Of a stretch of DNA of 42,860 nucleotides, positions 1 to 7,590 are shown one piece after another. The first letter of the stretch is position 1; every line of letters begins with the position of its first letter. The translations under genes were made by a program, and so were the position numbers. The notes under the pieces are model-generated. The model was not told the DNA's origin. It made no database searches and worked only from the letters and a program-made list of their open reading frames with translations. Origin of the DNA: Psychromonas sp. MB-3u-54 (GTDB lineage Bacteria > Pseudomonadota > Gammaproteobacteria > Enterobacterales > Psychromonadaceae); contig NZ_PJBP01000126.1 of NCBI RefSeq assembly GCF_002836415.1, positions 1 to 42,860 on the forward strand, in the 5' to 3' direction.

Positions 1-45
1 AAGCATGAATTTAATGGATTGGGTATTACATACTCTTTTTTCTGA
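1..45 (+). CDS. Possible 3' end of holA (DNA polymerase III delta subunit), partial
   Basis: Frame 1 is open from the window edge to a TGA at 43-45 and encodes KHEFNGLGITYSFF. holA commonly sits immediately upstream of nadD in gammaproteobacteria, and HolA ends with a short 'ELxGLSL' helix that this faintly resembles. Frame 2 is also open (to position 100), so the frame is not certain. The assignment rests mainly on gene order. Confidence 0.3.
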   Translation, partial: KHEFNGLGITYSFF

Positions 46-66
46 TTTAAAAGGACAGATATCAAT

Positions 67-711
67 ATGGATATTCAACAACAAGCCATCGGTTTTTTAG
101 GGGGCACTTTTGATCCCATTCATTTTGGGCATTTACGGCCGGCACTGGAAATCACTGAAGCGCTTTCTCTGCAGCAGCTTTTTATTATGCCAAATCATAT
201 TGCGCCTCACAAATCAGCCAGCCATGCCAGCGCCAAACAGCGCAGCGAAATGGTGGCATTAGCAATCAGTCAGCAAGCTAGAATGACCATTGACAAGCGT
301 GAATTAAAACGTCACAAACCCAGTTATACCATTGATACATTAAAAGAATTAAAAATTGAATACCCCGATACCCCAATCTGTTTCATTATGGGAATGGACT
401 CGTTAATCTCTTTTGATAAATGGTTTGATTGGAAAAATATTCTTTCCTATTGCCATTTAATTATCAGCCATCGCCCCGGTTGGGAGAATAAATTCAACCA
501 ACAAGTCGCTGCCCTTGTGGCAAAACACCAAACGACGGATAAACACGATTTACATAATATTCAATTTGGTAAAATTTACTTTCAGGCCACCAGCCAATTA
601 GCGATTTCATCAACTGAAATACGCGAACTATTAAGTCATGACATCAGTATTGACTTTTTAACCCCGGACAGCGTAATCAGCTATATTAAAGAACAGCATT
701 TATATACTTAA
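67..711 (+). CDS. nadD: Nicotinate-nucleotide adenylyltransferase
   Basis: NadD transfers AMP from ATP to nicotinate mononucleotide, giving deamido-NAD in the NAD synthesis pathway; it is cytosolic. The 214-residue protein has the nucleotidyltransferase signature GGTFDPIHFGH at about residues 12-22 and the C-terminal ISSTEIRE motif at about 180-187, both ATP-binding elements of the family, and its length is normal. An AAAGGACAG stretch lies about 8 bases before the ATG. The usual downstream partners (rsfS, rlmH) are missing, so the conserved cluster is broken here and 0.7 kb of non-coding DNA follows. Confidence 0.96.
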   Translation: MDIQQQAIGFLGGTFDPIHFGHLRPALEITEALSLQQLFIMPNHIAPHKSASHASAKQRSEMVALAISQQARMTIDKRELKRHKPSYTIDTLKELKIEYPDTPICFIMGMDSLISFDKWFDWKNILSYCHLIISHRPGWENKFNQQVAALVAKHQTTDKHDLHNIQFGKIYFQATSQLAISSTEIRELLSHDISIDFLTPDSVISYIKEQHLYT

Positions 712-1436
712 CACCAAAAAAATAATCTGACCCAACGTATTAATAAAGCAATCAGATTTAAAACAGACTTAAAATATTAAGAGATTGATTTAATAGCGTA
801 TTTTCACCTTTTAAATTAGAACGTAATTTTATTTGTTTTGATATAAATCACTTAAAGAGGCAGGAATCAACAGACGATAAATGAGCATATTCCAGGCAGA
901 AGGCTGATAAGCTACTGATTCCAAATCAAAGCCTGCTAACAACAAAAAGCATCATTTAGAGAGAGTCGTCCGAAAGCTCGACACCTGAAAAGGGGATAAA
1001 AGCAGATGCTCAACAAATAATTTTGATGCATCCACTGCCCCATAATATTTAAACCATACTGCAGCAACGAATTATGACAGCTTGATTTTTAAGAAAAATT
1101 TTTTATCTATAAAATGGGAAATAGTAGCGTTGCTTTCTATCGAAATAGCCCGCGACAAATCATACATCACTCTGCTCTTATTCCTTTTTCCTTTGCAATC
1201 CCAGATCACTTTATTAAGCCGAATGGTATTTTTAAATTTATTCTGCGGACCTTGTCATTGTACCCAGCAATCGGCAGTCGCTATTAACGACGGAATCCAA
1301 GTTCAAGGGTACAAACTATTTATCTACAGGAAGCCCAAATATTAGTCAAAAAGCAGTTTCCTAAATACTAATTGAAATGTTAAATTATCGTTACCATCGC
1401 GTAATTGCAAAACTAAATCAAAAGGCCCGTATCTTT
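712..1436. other. Long intergenic region between nadD and the sigma-54 regulator
   Basis: About 725 bases without a convincing gene. An 87-codon open frame (TTG at 1082 to 1345) has no ribosome-binding site and an unprotein-like composition, so it is not called. The notable content is a stretch with nested complementary segments at 882-1012, listed separately. Any promoter and 5' leader of the response regulator must lie here. Confidence 0.5.
882..1012 (+). ncRNA. Candidate structured RNA or leader element (unidentified)
   Basis: TGAGCAT (882-888) is complementary to ATGCTCA (1006-1012) and would close a domain of about 130 bases. Inside it, CAGGC (893-897) can pair with GCCTG (931-935), and a GTCG...CGAC hairpin lies near 965-982. 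It matches no riboswitch class I recognise. Strand is assumed from the downstream gene. The pairings are short, so chance is possible. Confidence 0.18.
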
Positions 1437-2801
1437 ATGCAGCAGCAGGGAAACATTCAAGTAGCACTTATCGAAGATGATACCATTGTCCGCCACGCCA
1501 CCAGCCAATGGCTGCAGCTGGCTGGATATCAAGTACTTGAATTTGCAGACGGGCTCTCTGCCCTGCGGGGGATTCCAATTGATTTTCCTGGTGTCGTCAT
1601 TAGCGATATACGTTTACCCGATATCGATGGTATGCAGTTATTACCGCAGCTTCTAGAGCGGAAGCATGATCTGCCTGTTATATTAATCACCGGCCACGGC
1701 GATGTCGATATGGCTGTTCATGCACTGCAGGATGGCGCCTTTGATTTTTTCGAAAAACCCTTTGATCCTGATAGATTAATCGAGGCCATTGCCTCAGCCG
1801 TTGAAAAGCGTCAGCTGCAGGATAGTGCCAATGAACGCGAACAATACCTGCAGCAAGTTCAGGGATTGGAAAAAACGCTTATCGGACGATGTCCTGCAAT
1901 GGTCGCCCTGCGCGAGCAGCTGGTGAAAATTGCAGCTTTCGATACTAATGTGATAATTTACGGGGCCACAGGCTGCGGCAAAGAGCTTGTTGCACATAGC
2001 CTGCATCAGGTAAGTACACGAAGCAAAAAAGCTTTTGTGCCCATCAATTGTGCAGCAATCCCTGAATCATTATTTGAGAGTGAATTGTTCGGTCACGAGT
2101 CAGGCGCCTTTACCGGTGCTATAAGACAACGCATTGGTAAATTTGAATACGCAGACCAAGGTACCTTGTTTTTTGATGAAATTGAAAGCATGCCCGCTAA
2201 TATGCAGGTCAAGGTACTGCGTACCCTGCAGGAAAATACCATAGAGAGGATCGGCGGTAATAAACAGATACATATTGCTTTACGGGTTGTAGCCGCAGCC
2301 AAGGAAGAGCTGCTTGACCTCCCGCAATTCAGGCAGGATCTATTCTACCGCCTGAATGTTGCCCAGCTGTATTTGCCACCGCTTAATGAACGAGGCGATG
2401 ATGTATTACTACTGTTTAGCCACTATACTCAGCAGATTAAAAAAGATTGTCGAAAAATAAGCCCCAGTGAACAGAATATTCTGCTCAACTATCCTTGGCC
2501 GGGTAATGTCCGTGAACTGAAAAACGTCGCCACCCGTTTTTCATTGGATAAGACCCTCAGTGTCGGAGATATATTATCAAGGGGACCTAATCAAAATAGC
2601 TCACAACCCCAAACTAAACACTCTCAGCTTTCGTTGGCGATCCAGCTGCAAAGCTATGAACGAAAAGTACTGCATGAAACTCTTAGCTTTTATAACGGCA
2701 GTATCATTGATGCCATGGATGCGTTAGATCTGCCTCGTCGTACGTTGAATCAGAAGATGGTCAGATACGGGTTATCACGCGCCGACTATACTAACCCTTA
2801 A
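1437..2801 (+). CDS. Sigma-54-dependent response regulator, DctD/NtrC type
   Basis: Activator of sigma-54 promoters that is switched on by phosphorylation. From the ATG at 1437: a receiver domain (residues 8-120) with acidic residues E13/D14/D15, phospho-acceptor Asp57 (in ISDIRLP) and Lys107 (in FEKPF). Next comes an AAA+ domain with Walker A GATGCGKE (176-183), the sigma-54 contact motif GAFTGA (223-228) and Walker B LFFDEIE (244-250), then a C-terminal Fis-type helix-turn-helix. An in-frame ATG at 1377 would add 20 residues, but it has no Shine-Dalgarno, whereas AAAGG precedes 1437. The best target is the perfect sigma-54 promoter at 3019-3035. Its likely partner is the DctB-like kinase at the far end of the locus. 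Confidence 0.93.
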   Translation: MQQQGNIQVALIEDDTIVRHATSQWLQLAGYQVLEFADGLSALRGIPIDFPGVVISDIRLPDIDGMQLLPQLLERKHDLPVILITGHGDVDMAVHALQDGAFDFFEKPFDPDRLIEAIASAVEKRQLQDSANEREQYLQQVQGLEKTLIGRCPAMVALREQLVKIAAFDTNVIIYGATGCGKELVAHSLHQVSTRSKKAFVPINCAAIPESLFESELFGHESGAFTGAIRQRIGKFEYADQGTLFFDEIESMPANMQVKVLRTLQENTIERIGGNKQIHIALRVVAAAKEELLDLPQFRQDLFYRLNVAQLYLPPLNERGDDVLLLFSHYTQQIKKDCRKISPSEQNILLNYPWPGNVRELKNVATRFSLDKTLSVGDILSRGPNQNSSQPQTKHSQLSLAIQLQSYERKVLHETLSFYNGSIIDAMDALDLPRRTLNQKMVRYGLSRADYTNP

Positions 2802-2835
2802 ATTTCATAGGCAATTTATTGCCTATGAAATTTAA
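2798..2835. terminator. Perfect 17-bp hairpin after the response regulator
   Basis: Two 17-bp arms (2798-2814 and 2819-2835) are perfectly complementary around a 4-base loop, and the stop codon lies inside the left arm. It probably ends the regulator transcript, although no long T-run follows. The inner arm contains TTGCCTAT, which recurs nearer the sigma-54 promoter, so a second role as a protein-binding dyad is possible. Confidence 0.65.
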
Positions 2836-2914
2836 CATAAAAGTTACATCCCACCTTTTCTTGCAACATGCCTCACTGCAACGCTACGTAGCAGGGCCGT
2901 TGTACAAAACCAAC

Positions 2915-2970
2915 AATAGGCTGTTTTTTGCTTATATAAAAGCAGCTAAATAAGCTAAAACTTGCCTATT
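2915..2970 (+). promoter_or_regulatory. Candidate upstream activator sites for the TAXI promoter
   Basis: AATAGGC (2915-2921) and GCCTATT (2964-2970) form an inverted pair about 130 and 75 bases before the predicted start of transcription. The same core is in the palindrome at 2798-2835 (TTGCCTAT at 2819-2826; TTGCCTAT again at 2962-2969). The distance suits an NtrC-family enhancer. No consensus is known for this regulator, so this is inference from repetition and position. Confidence 0.3.
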
Positions 2971-3018
2971 TGTAGACATCAATATTTAAGAACCCCTTAA
3001 TATCAACAAGTTGAAAAC

Positions 3019-3035
3019 TTGGCACTAAATTTGCT
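3019..3035 (+). promoter_or_regulatory. Sigma-54 (RpoN) -24/-12 promoter
   Basis: TTGGCAC, five bases, then TTGCT matches the RpoN consensus TGGCAC-N5-TTGCW exactly, with GG at 3021-3022 and GC at 3033-3034. Transcription should start near 3046, leaving a leader of about 50 bases before the TAXI receptor. A sigma-54 activator gene directly upstream supports the call. Confidence 0.88.
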
Positions 3036-3098
3036 CTACCTAGTTAACTGAAGATGATTTTAGTTAACCTTTCATAATGCACTATACGGAGAGTAAAA

Positions 3099-4097
3099 AT
3101 GTTTAAGAAAACACTGATCACATTATTATTGGCATCAAATATCAGCATCGCTTCTGCGGCTGAAGAACGCAGTTATATTTTATCAACCGCTTCAACGGGC
3201 GGTACCTATTATCCTGTCGGTGTGGCGCTTGCCACCTTAAGTAAAATAAAGCTCGAGCCTAAACACAATTTTTCTCTGGCCGCTATCAGCTCTGCCGGCT
3301 CCAGTGAAAATGTTAAACTGTTAAATGATGACGAAGCACAGTTTGCCATTCTACAAGGGTTATACGGTGCTTGGGCATGGCAGGGTGAAGGTCCGTTCAA
3401 AACTACTGGCCCGCAGACCAAACTTCGTTCAATCAGTATGTTATGGCAGAATGTCGAACATTTTATCATTCGCTCTGAACTGGCAAAAACCGGCACTATT
3501 GAAGACTTGAATCAGCTGTCAGGCAAAAAGTTTTCAATCGGCAAGAAAAACTCAGGAACCGAAGGATCCGGTCGTCAAATAATGTCTTCGCTCAATATTG
3601 ATCCTGAAACCTTCAATCTGGCTTACCTAGGTTACGGCGGCAGTGCAAATGCATTGCAGAACGGCTCCATCGACGGTATGAACATACCTGCTGGCATGCC
3701 TGTTAGCGCAGTTACCCGCGCCTTTGCCGTATTGGGTGAAGATATTAAGATTCTTGACTTTTCTGATAAACAACTCGAACAGGTTAACCAGAAGTTTGAT
3801 CTGTGGAGCAAGGTTGTAATACCAGCCGACACTTATCCAGGTCAGGACAAAGCAGTAAACACCATCGCGCAACCAAACTTCCTGGCAGCACGTGCAGACG
3901 TCTCTGAAAATGATGTTTACCTGTTAACTAAAACCATCTATGAAAACCTAACTTTCCTAAACGGTATTCATCAATCGACCAAAGCAATGGCCATTGAAAA
4001 AGCGATTGCAGGCCTTCCGTTGCCGCTTCATCCAGGTGCAGCACGTTATTACAAGGAAGTGGGTATTACTATCCCTGCCAAGTTAATTGTACAGTAA
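3099..4097 (+). CDS. TAXI-family TRAP transporter solute-binding protein
   Basis: Periplasmic receptor that delivers a small acid to the TRAP permease encoded next. The 332-residue protein has a signal peptide (KK, a hydrophobic core, cleavage likely after Ala20 in ASA-AEERS) and the TAXI hallmark STGGTYYPVG near residue 30, plus the typical inner segments around GSSENVKLL and GTEGSGRQIM. A strong ribosome-binding site (GGAGAG) precedes the ATG. It is the first gene after the sigma-54 promoter. The substrate cannot be read from sequence; the adjacent 2-hydroxyglutarate oxidase points to a C5 dicarboxylate. Confidence 0.92.
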   Translation: MFKKTLITLLLASNISIASAAEERSYILSTASTGGTYYPVGVALATLSKIKLEPKHNFSLAAISSAGSSENVKLLNDDEAQFAILQGLYGAWAWQGEGPFKTTGPQTKLRSISMLWQNVEHFIIRSELAKTGTIEDLNQLSGKKFSIGKKNSGTEGSGRQIMSSLNIDPETFNLAYLGYGGSANALQNGSIDGMNIPAGMPVSAVTRAFAVLGEDIKILDFSDKQLEQVNQKFDLWSKVVIPADTYPGQDKAVNTIAQPNFLAARADVSENDVYLLTKTIYENLTFLNGIHQSTKAMAIEKAIAGLPLPLHPGAARYYKEVGITIPAKLIVQ

Positions 4098-4120
4098 ACG
4101 TTTCCTCTAATATTCCAACG

Positions 4121-4152
4121 ACCTCAAACCACTTAACTTGCTGGTTTGAGGT
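4121..4152 (+). terminator. Intercistronic hairpin (attenuator-like)
   Basis: Two perfect 11-base arms (4121-4131, 4142-4152) with a 10-base loop lie between receptor and permease, and no T-run follows. Such hairpins after binding-protein genes usually stabilise the upstream message or cause partial termination, so that more receptor than permease is made. Confidence 0.6.
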
Positions 4153-4176
4153 TAACTTCTCCAAGGATATCTACCC

Positions 4177-6318
4177 ATGAATGATAAAACCGAGCTGGAT
4201 TTTGAAAAATTTGAAGTCCCGACCAGAAGTGATTTCCCCTGGCTAAAAAAACTTGTCTCCATATTTGGAGCATCGCTAGCTCTGCTCCATATTTGGTTTA
4301 ATACTCTTTCTACCCTGCCGGAACTCTGGGTGTCTGCAACTCACTTTTCTGGCTTTGCCATTATTTGTGCCCTGTTATATCCGCCTCATAAAAGTTTAAA
4401 AAAAAGTAAAGTCGCCCTTGTCTTTGATATCTTTATCGCCATAGCCGCCTTCAGCTGCATGCTCTATATTCCCTTCGCTGAAGATGCGCTTTATGAAAGG
4501 GGCGTACGTTTTGTCGCCACCGACTGGTTCTTCTCTATTCTCGCAATCACTATCGTTTTAGAGTTAGTGAGGCGGACAATGGGCTGGTTTATTCCTGTAC
4601 TCATTATACTGGCATTAAGTTATGTCGTCCTGTGGGGGCAGTGGGTTTCGGGTATGTTTCATTTTCCAGGTCTGAGCTACGAAACCCTGCTTTACCGTAG
4701 TTTTTATAGCTCTGGAGGTATGTTCGGTGCAATTGCACGGATCAGCTGGAGCTTTGTGGTGATGTTCATCCTGTTCGGCGCATTTTTGGTGCGCTCAGGT
4801 GTCGGTGATTATATTATTGATGTCTCCCGCGCGGTTGCCGGAAAAATAATCGGCGGCCCAGGTTTTATTGCGGTGTTGAGCTCAGGATTAATGGGTTCGG
4901 TATCCGGATCAAGTGTTGCCAACACAGTATCAACAGGCGTCATTACTATTCCCTTAATGCGACGTGCCGGATTTCCTGCGCGTTTTGCCGCCGGTGTTGA
5001 AGCGGCCGCGTCAACGGGTGGACAGTTAATGCCGCCCGTTATGGGAGCAGGCGCATTTATTATCGCTTCCTACACGCAGGTTCCTTATCTCGATATTATC
5101 GCAGTATCTGTTGTTCCGGCCCTTATATATTTTTTATCGGTCGCATTTTTTGTACGAATTGAAGCTAAACGAAGTGGTGTTCATCAGGTATCAACTTCCG
5201 ATAAATCTCTGTTTAAAGTATTTATCTCCGGCTGGCATAACCTGATACCGCTAGTGGTATTAGTTAGCTTGCTTGTAAGTGGTTTCACCCCGACCTATGC
5301 CGCAGGTTTATCTATCATCTCAGTCGTGGTCTCATCATGGTTTTCACCGAATAATAAAATGGGCCCGAAAGCAATATTCGAAGCACTTGCACAGGGTTCA
5401 CGTAATATGGCCACTACTGCGATTTTGTTAGTCGCTATTGGTTTATTAATCAACGTGATCAGCACCACAGGTGTGGGTAATACCTTCTCTTTAATGATCA
5501 ATGAATGGGCAGACGGTAGCTTGATTATCACGATCCTATTAATCGCCCTTGCATCATTAATTCTCGGCATGGGTTTACCCGTCACAGCCGCTTATATCGT
5601 GCTAGGCACCCTTTCCGCTCCTGCTTTATATACATTGATTGCAGAAAGCCAAATAATCCAGCTGCTGGTAGACGGACAGCTACCCGAAGAAGCACGTACC
5701 ATCTTCTCCTTGGTTGCACCCGACCAGCTCTCTGCACTTAGCGCACCTATGCTACCAGAACAGGCTCACTCATTACTGGCATTAGTTCCTGCCGATTTTA
5801 TGGGAACACTGTTAGAGCAGGGACTTGGTGCACAACAGGTTGCATTAGTCTTATTAACCGCACATTTGATTATTTTCTGGTTATCACAAGATAGTAACGT
5901 GACACCGCCAGTCTGTCTGACTGCTTTTGCAGCTGCAACCATCGCGCAGACCCCGCCAATGCGCACCGGATTAACAGCCTGGAAGATTGCTAAAGGTTTG
6001 TATTTAGTTCCCTTGTTAATGGCTTATACCTCTTTAGTTAGCTGGGATTGGGTTGAAGTGCTAACCGTCGGAGGCTTCGCAATTATCGGCACCTACGCAT
6101 TTATCGGGGCAATGGAAGGATACCTCGAAGGACCGCTTAATTTATTTATTCGGCTTGTTCTACTCATCACAGGCCTTGCTCTGACTTGGCCGGATATGCC
6201 AATTTACGTTAGGTTGATATCTATAGTAGTTTTCGTCTTCCTATTTATGTTCAGTCGTAAAAATACAGAGGATGTTACTAACAGCCACCAAGAAACAGTA
6301 GCAAGCACAGCATGCTAG
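4177..6318 (+). CDS. TRAP transporter permease, fused 4TM/12TM (TAXI type)
   Basis: Inner-membrane secondary transporter that uses an ion gradient to import the solute delivered by the TAXI receptor. At 713 residues it has the size of a fused small (DctQ-like) plus large (DctM-like) subunit, as is usual for TAXI systems. About 16 hydrophobic segments are visible. The large-subunit region carries the conserved GSVSGSSVANTVSTG stretch, EAAASTGGQLMPPVMGAGAF and a second GMGLPVTAAYIVLG motif. An AAGGA ribosome-binding site lies about 12 bases before the ATG. The gene follows the receptor by 79 bases and is probably co-transcribed. Confidence 0.93.
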   Translation: MNDKTELDFEKFEVPTRSDFPWLKKLVSIFGASLALLHIWFNTLSTLPELWVSATHFSGFAIICALLYPPHKSLKKSKVALVFDIFIAIAAFSCMLYIPFAEDALYERGVRFVATDWFFSILAITIVLELVRRTMGWFIPVLIILALSYVVLWGQWVSGMFHFPGLSYETLLYRSFYSSGGMFGAIARISWSFVVMFILFGAFLVRSGVGDYIIDVSRAVAGKIIGGPGFIAVLSSGLMGSVSGSSVANTVSTGVITIPLMRRAGFPARFAAGVEAAASTGGQLMPPVMGAGAFIIASYTQVPYLDIIAVSVVPALIYFLSVAFFVRIEAKRSGVHQVSTSDKSLFKVFISGWHNLIPLVVLVSLLVSGFTPTYAAGLSIISVVVSSWFSPNNKMGPKAIFEALAQGSRNMATTAILLVAIGLLINVISTTGVGNTFSLMINEWADGSLIITILLIALASLILGMGLPVTAAYIVLGTLSAPALYTLIAESQIIQLLVDGQLPEEARTIFSLVAPDQLSALSAPMLPEQAHSLLALVPADFMGTLLEQGLGAQQVALVLLTAHLIIFWLSQDSNVTPPVCLTAFAAATIAQTPPMRTGLTAWKIAKGLYLVPLLMAYTSLVSWDWVEVLTVGGFAIIGTYAFIGAMEGYLEGPLNLFIRLVLLITGLALTWPDMPIYVRLISIVVFVFLFMFSRKNTEDVTNSHQETVASTAC

Positions 6319-6372
6319 CTTCCAAAAATACAATAATAACCGACCACTTACTAAAAATTGGAGTATAGACCT

Positions 6373-7590
6373 GTGGATAAAATTTACGATTACATTATTA
6401 TCGGCGGTGGCATTGTTGGTGTTTCCACCGCTTGGCAACTGCAGAAGAATGAACCTGAAAAATCAGTTCTACTGATTGAAAAAGAAACGCAGTTATCACA
6501 ACATCAGACCGGCCATAATAGTGGCGTTATTCATGCTGGCGTATATTATGCGCCGGGAAGTTTAAAAGCAGAATTTTGTAAAAAAGGCGAGCAGGCAACG
6601 GTTAATTTCTGCCGTGAGCATGATATTGAAGTTCAGAACTGCGGGAAATTACTGATCGCCACTAATGACGTTGAATTAACGCGTATGCAAGCGCTTTACG
6701 CTCGCTGCCAGGAAAATGATATTGATGTTGAGCTACTCGACAAAAACCAGCTACAGCAGCGTGAGCCAAATATCACTGGAGTAGGCGCTATTTTGGTTGC
6801 TGCTACCAGTATTGTTGATTACCGTTTGGTCACAGAAAAGATGGCGGCGGAATTCAGCAAAATTGGCGGTCATATTCAACTGGAAACAAAAGTTGTCGAT
6901 CTTAGTGAAACAACTGAACTGATAAAAGTAGAGTGTGAAAAGGCAGGCCTGCATCAGCAGTTCAGTTGCCGTTTTTTAATCTCCTGCTCTGGTTTGATGG
7001 CAGATCGCGTTACTCGTATGCTAGGCATCAAAACCGATTTTCAAATCATTCCTTATCGTGGTGAATATTACCGATTAGCACCAAAATTCAACAATATAGT
7101 GAGTCACCTGATATATCCTATACCGGATCCCGATATGCCCTTTTTAGGGGTGCACTTAACCAGAATGATAGACGGTTCGGTAACAGTCGGTCCCAATGCA
7201 GTACAGGGGTGGAAGCGCGAAGGGTATGGTAAAATCAATATCGATCTAAAAGATATTGGTGATATGCTCGGTTTTGCTGGTTTTTGGAAAGTATCAGCGA
7301 ATAACCTGCTGACGGGTTTAAAAGAGACTAAGAACTCTTGGTGGAAACCCGGTTACTTAAAGCAGGTTAATAAATATTGCCCGCAGCTGAAAGTTAATGA
7401 TTTATTACCTCATCCAGCAGGCATTCGTGCTCAGGCAGTATTAAAAGACGGCTCCCTTGTGCATGATTTTCTGTTTGCAGAAAGCCCACGCAGCCTGCAT
7501 GTTTGTAACGCCCCTTCACCGGCGGCCACTTCAGCCATTCCGATCGGAAATTATATCTGTACTAAAGTATATGAAAAAATGAACACTTAA
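6373..7590 (+). CDS. lhgO: L-2-hydroxyglutarate oxidase/dehydrogenase (FAD)
   Basis: Oxidises L-2-hydroxyglutarate to 2-oxoglutarate and passes electrons to the respiratory chain. The FAD-binding DAO fold begins at once with a YIIIGGGIVGVSTA Rossmann motif, followed by HQTGHNSGVIHAGVYY, a family hallmark. The C-terminal PAGIRAQAVLKDG segment also fits LhgO. I chose the GTG at 6373 (about 405 residues): GGAG sits 9 bases upstream and E. coli LhgO starts at the same point; a TTG at 6358 would add five residues. It lies 54 bases after the permease, so it is likely in the same sigma-54 operon. Its stop overlaps by four bases the stop of the convergent kinase gene. Confidence 0.92.
   Translation: MDKIYDYIIIGGGIVGVSTAWQLQKNEPEKSVLLIEKETQLSQHQTGHNSGVIHAGVYYAPGSLKAEFCKKGEQATVNFCREHDIEVQNCGKLLIATNDVELTRMQALYARCQENDIDVELLDKNQLQQREPNITGVGAILVAATSIVDYRLVTEKMAAEFSKIGGHIQLETKVVDLSETTELIKVECEKAGLHQQFSCRFLISCSGLMADRVTRMLGIKTDFQIIPYRGEYYRLAPKFNNIVSHLIYPIPDPDMPFLGVHLTRMIDGSVTVGPNAVQGWKREGYGKINIDLKDIGDMLGFAGFWKVSANNLLTGLKETKNSWWKPGYLKQVNKYCPQLKVNDLLPHPAGIRAQAVLKDGSLVHDFLFAESPRSLHVCNAPSPAATSAIPIGNYICTKVYEKMNT

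Noticed and set aside
882-1012. Known riboswitch (glycine, lysine, cobalamin, c-di-GMP)
   Set aside because: None of the conserved core sequences of these classes is present.
1082-1345. 87-codon open frame after nadD
   Set aside because: TTG start, no ribosome-binding site, unusual composition; better read as non-coding DNA.
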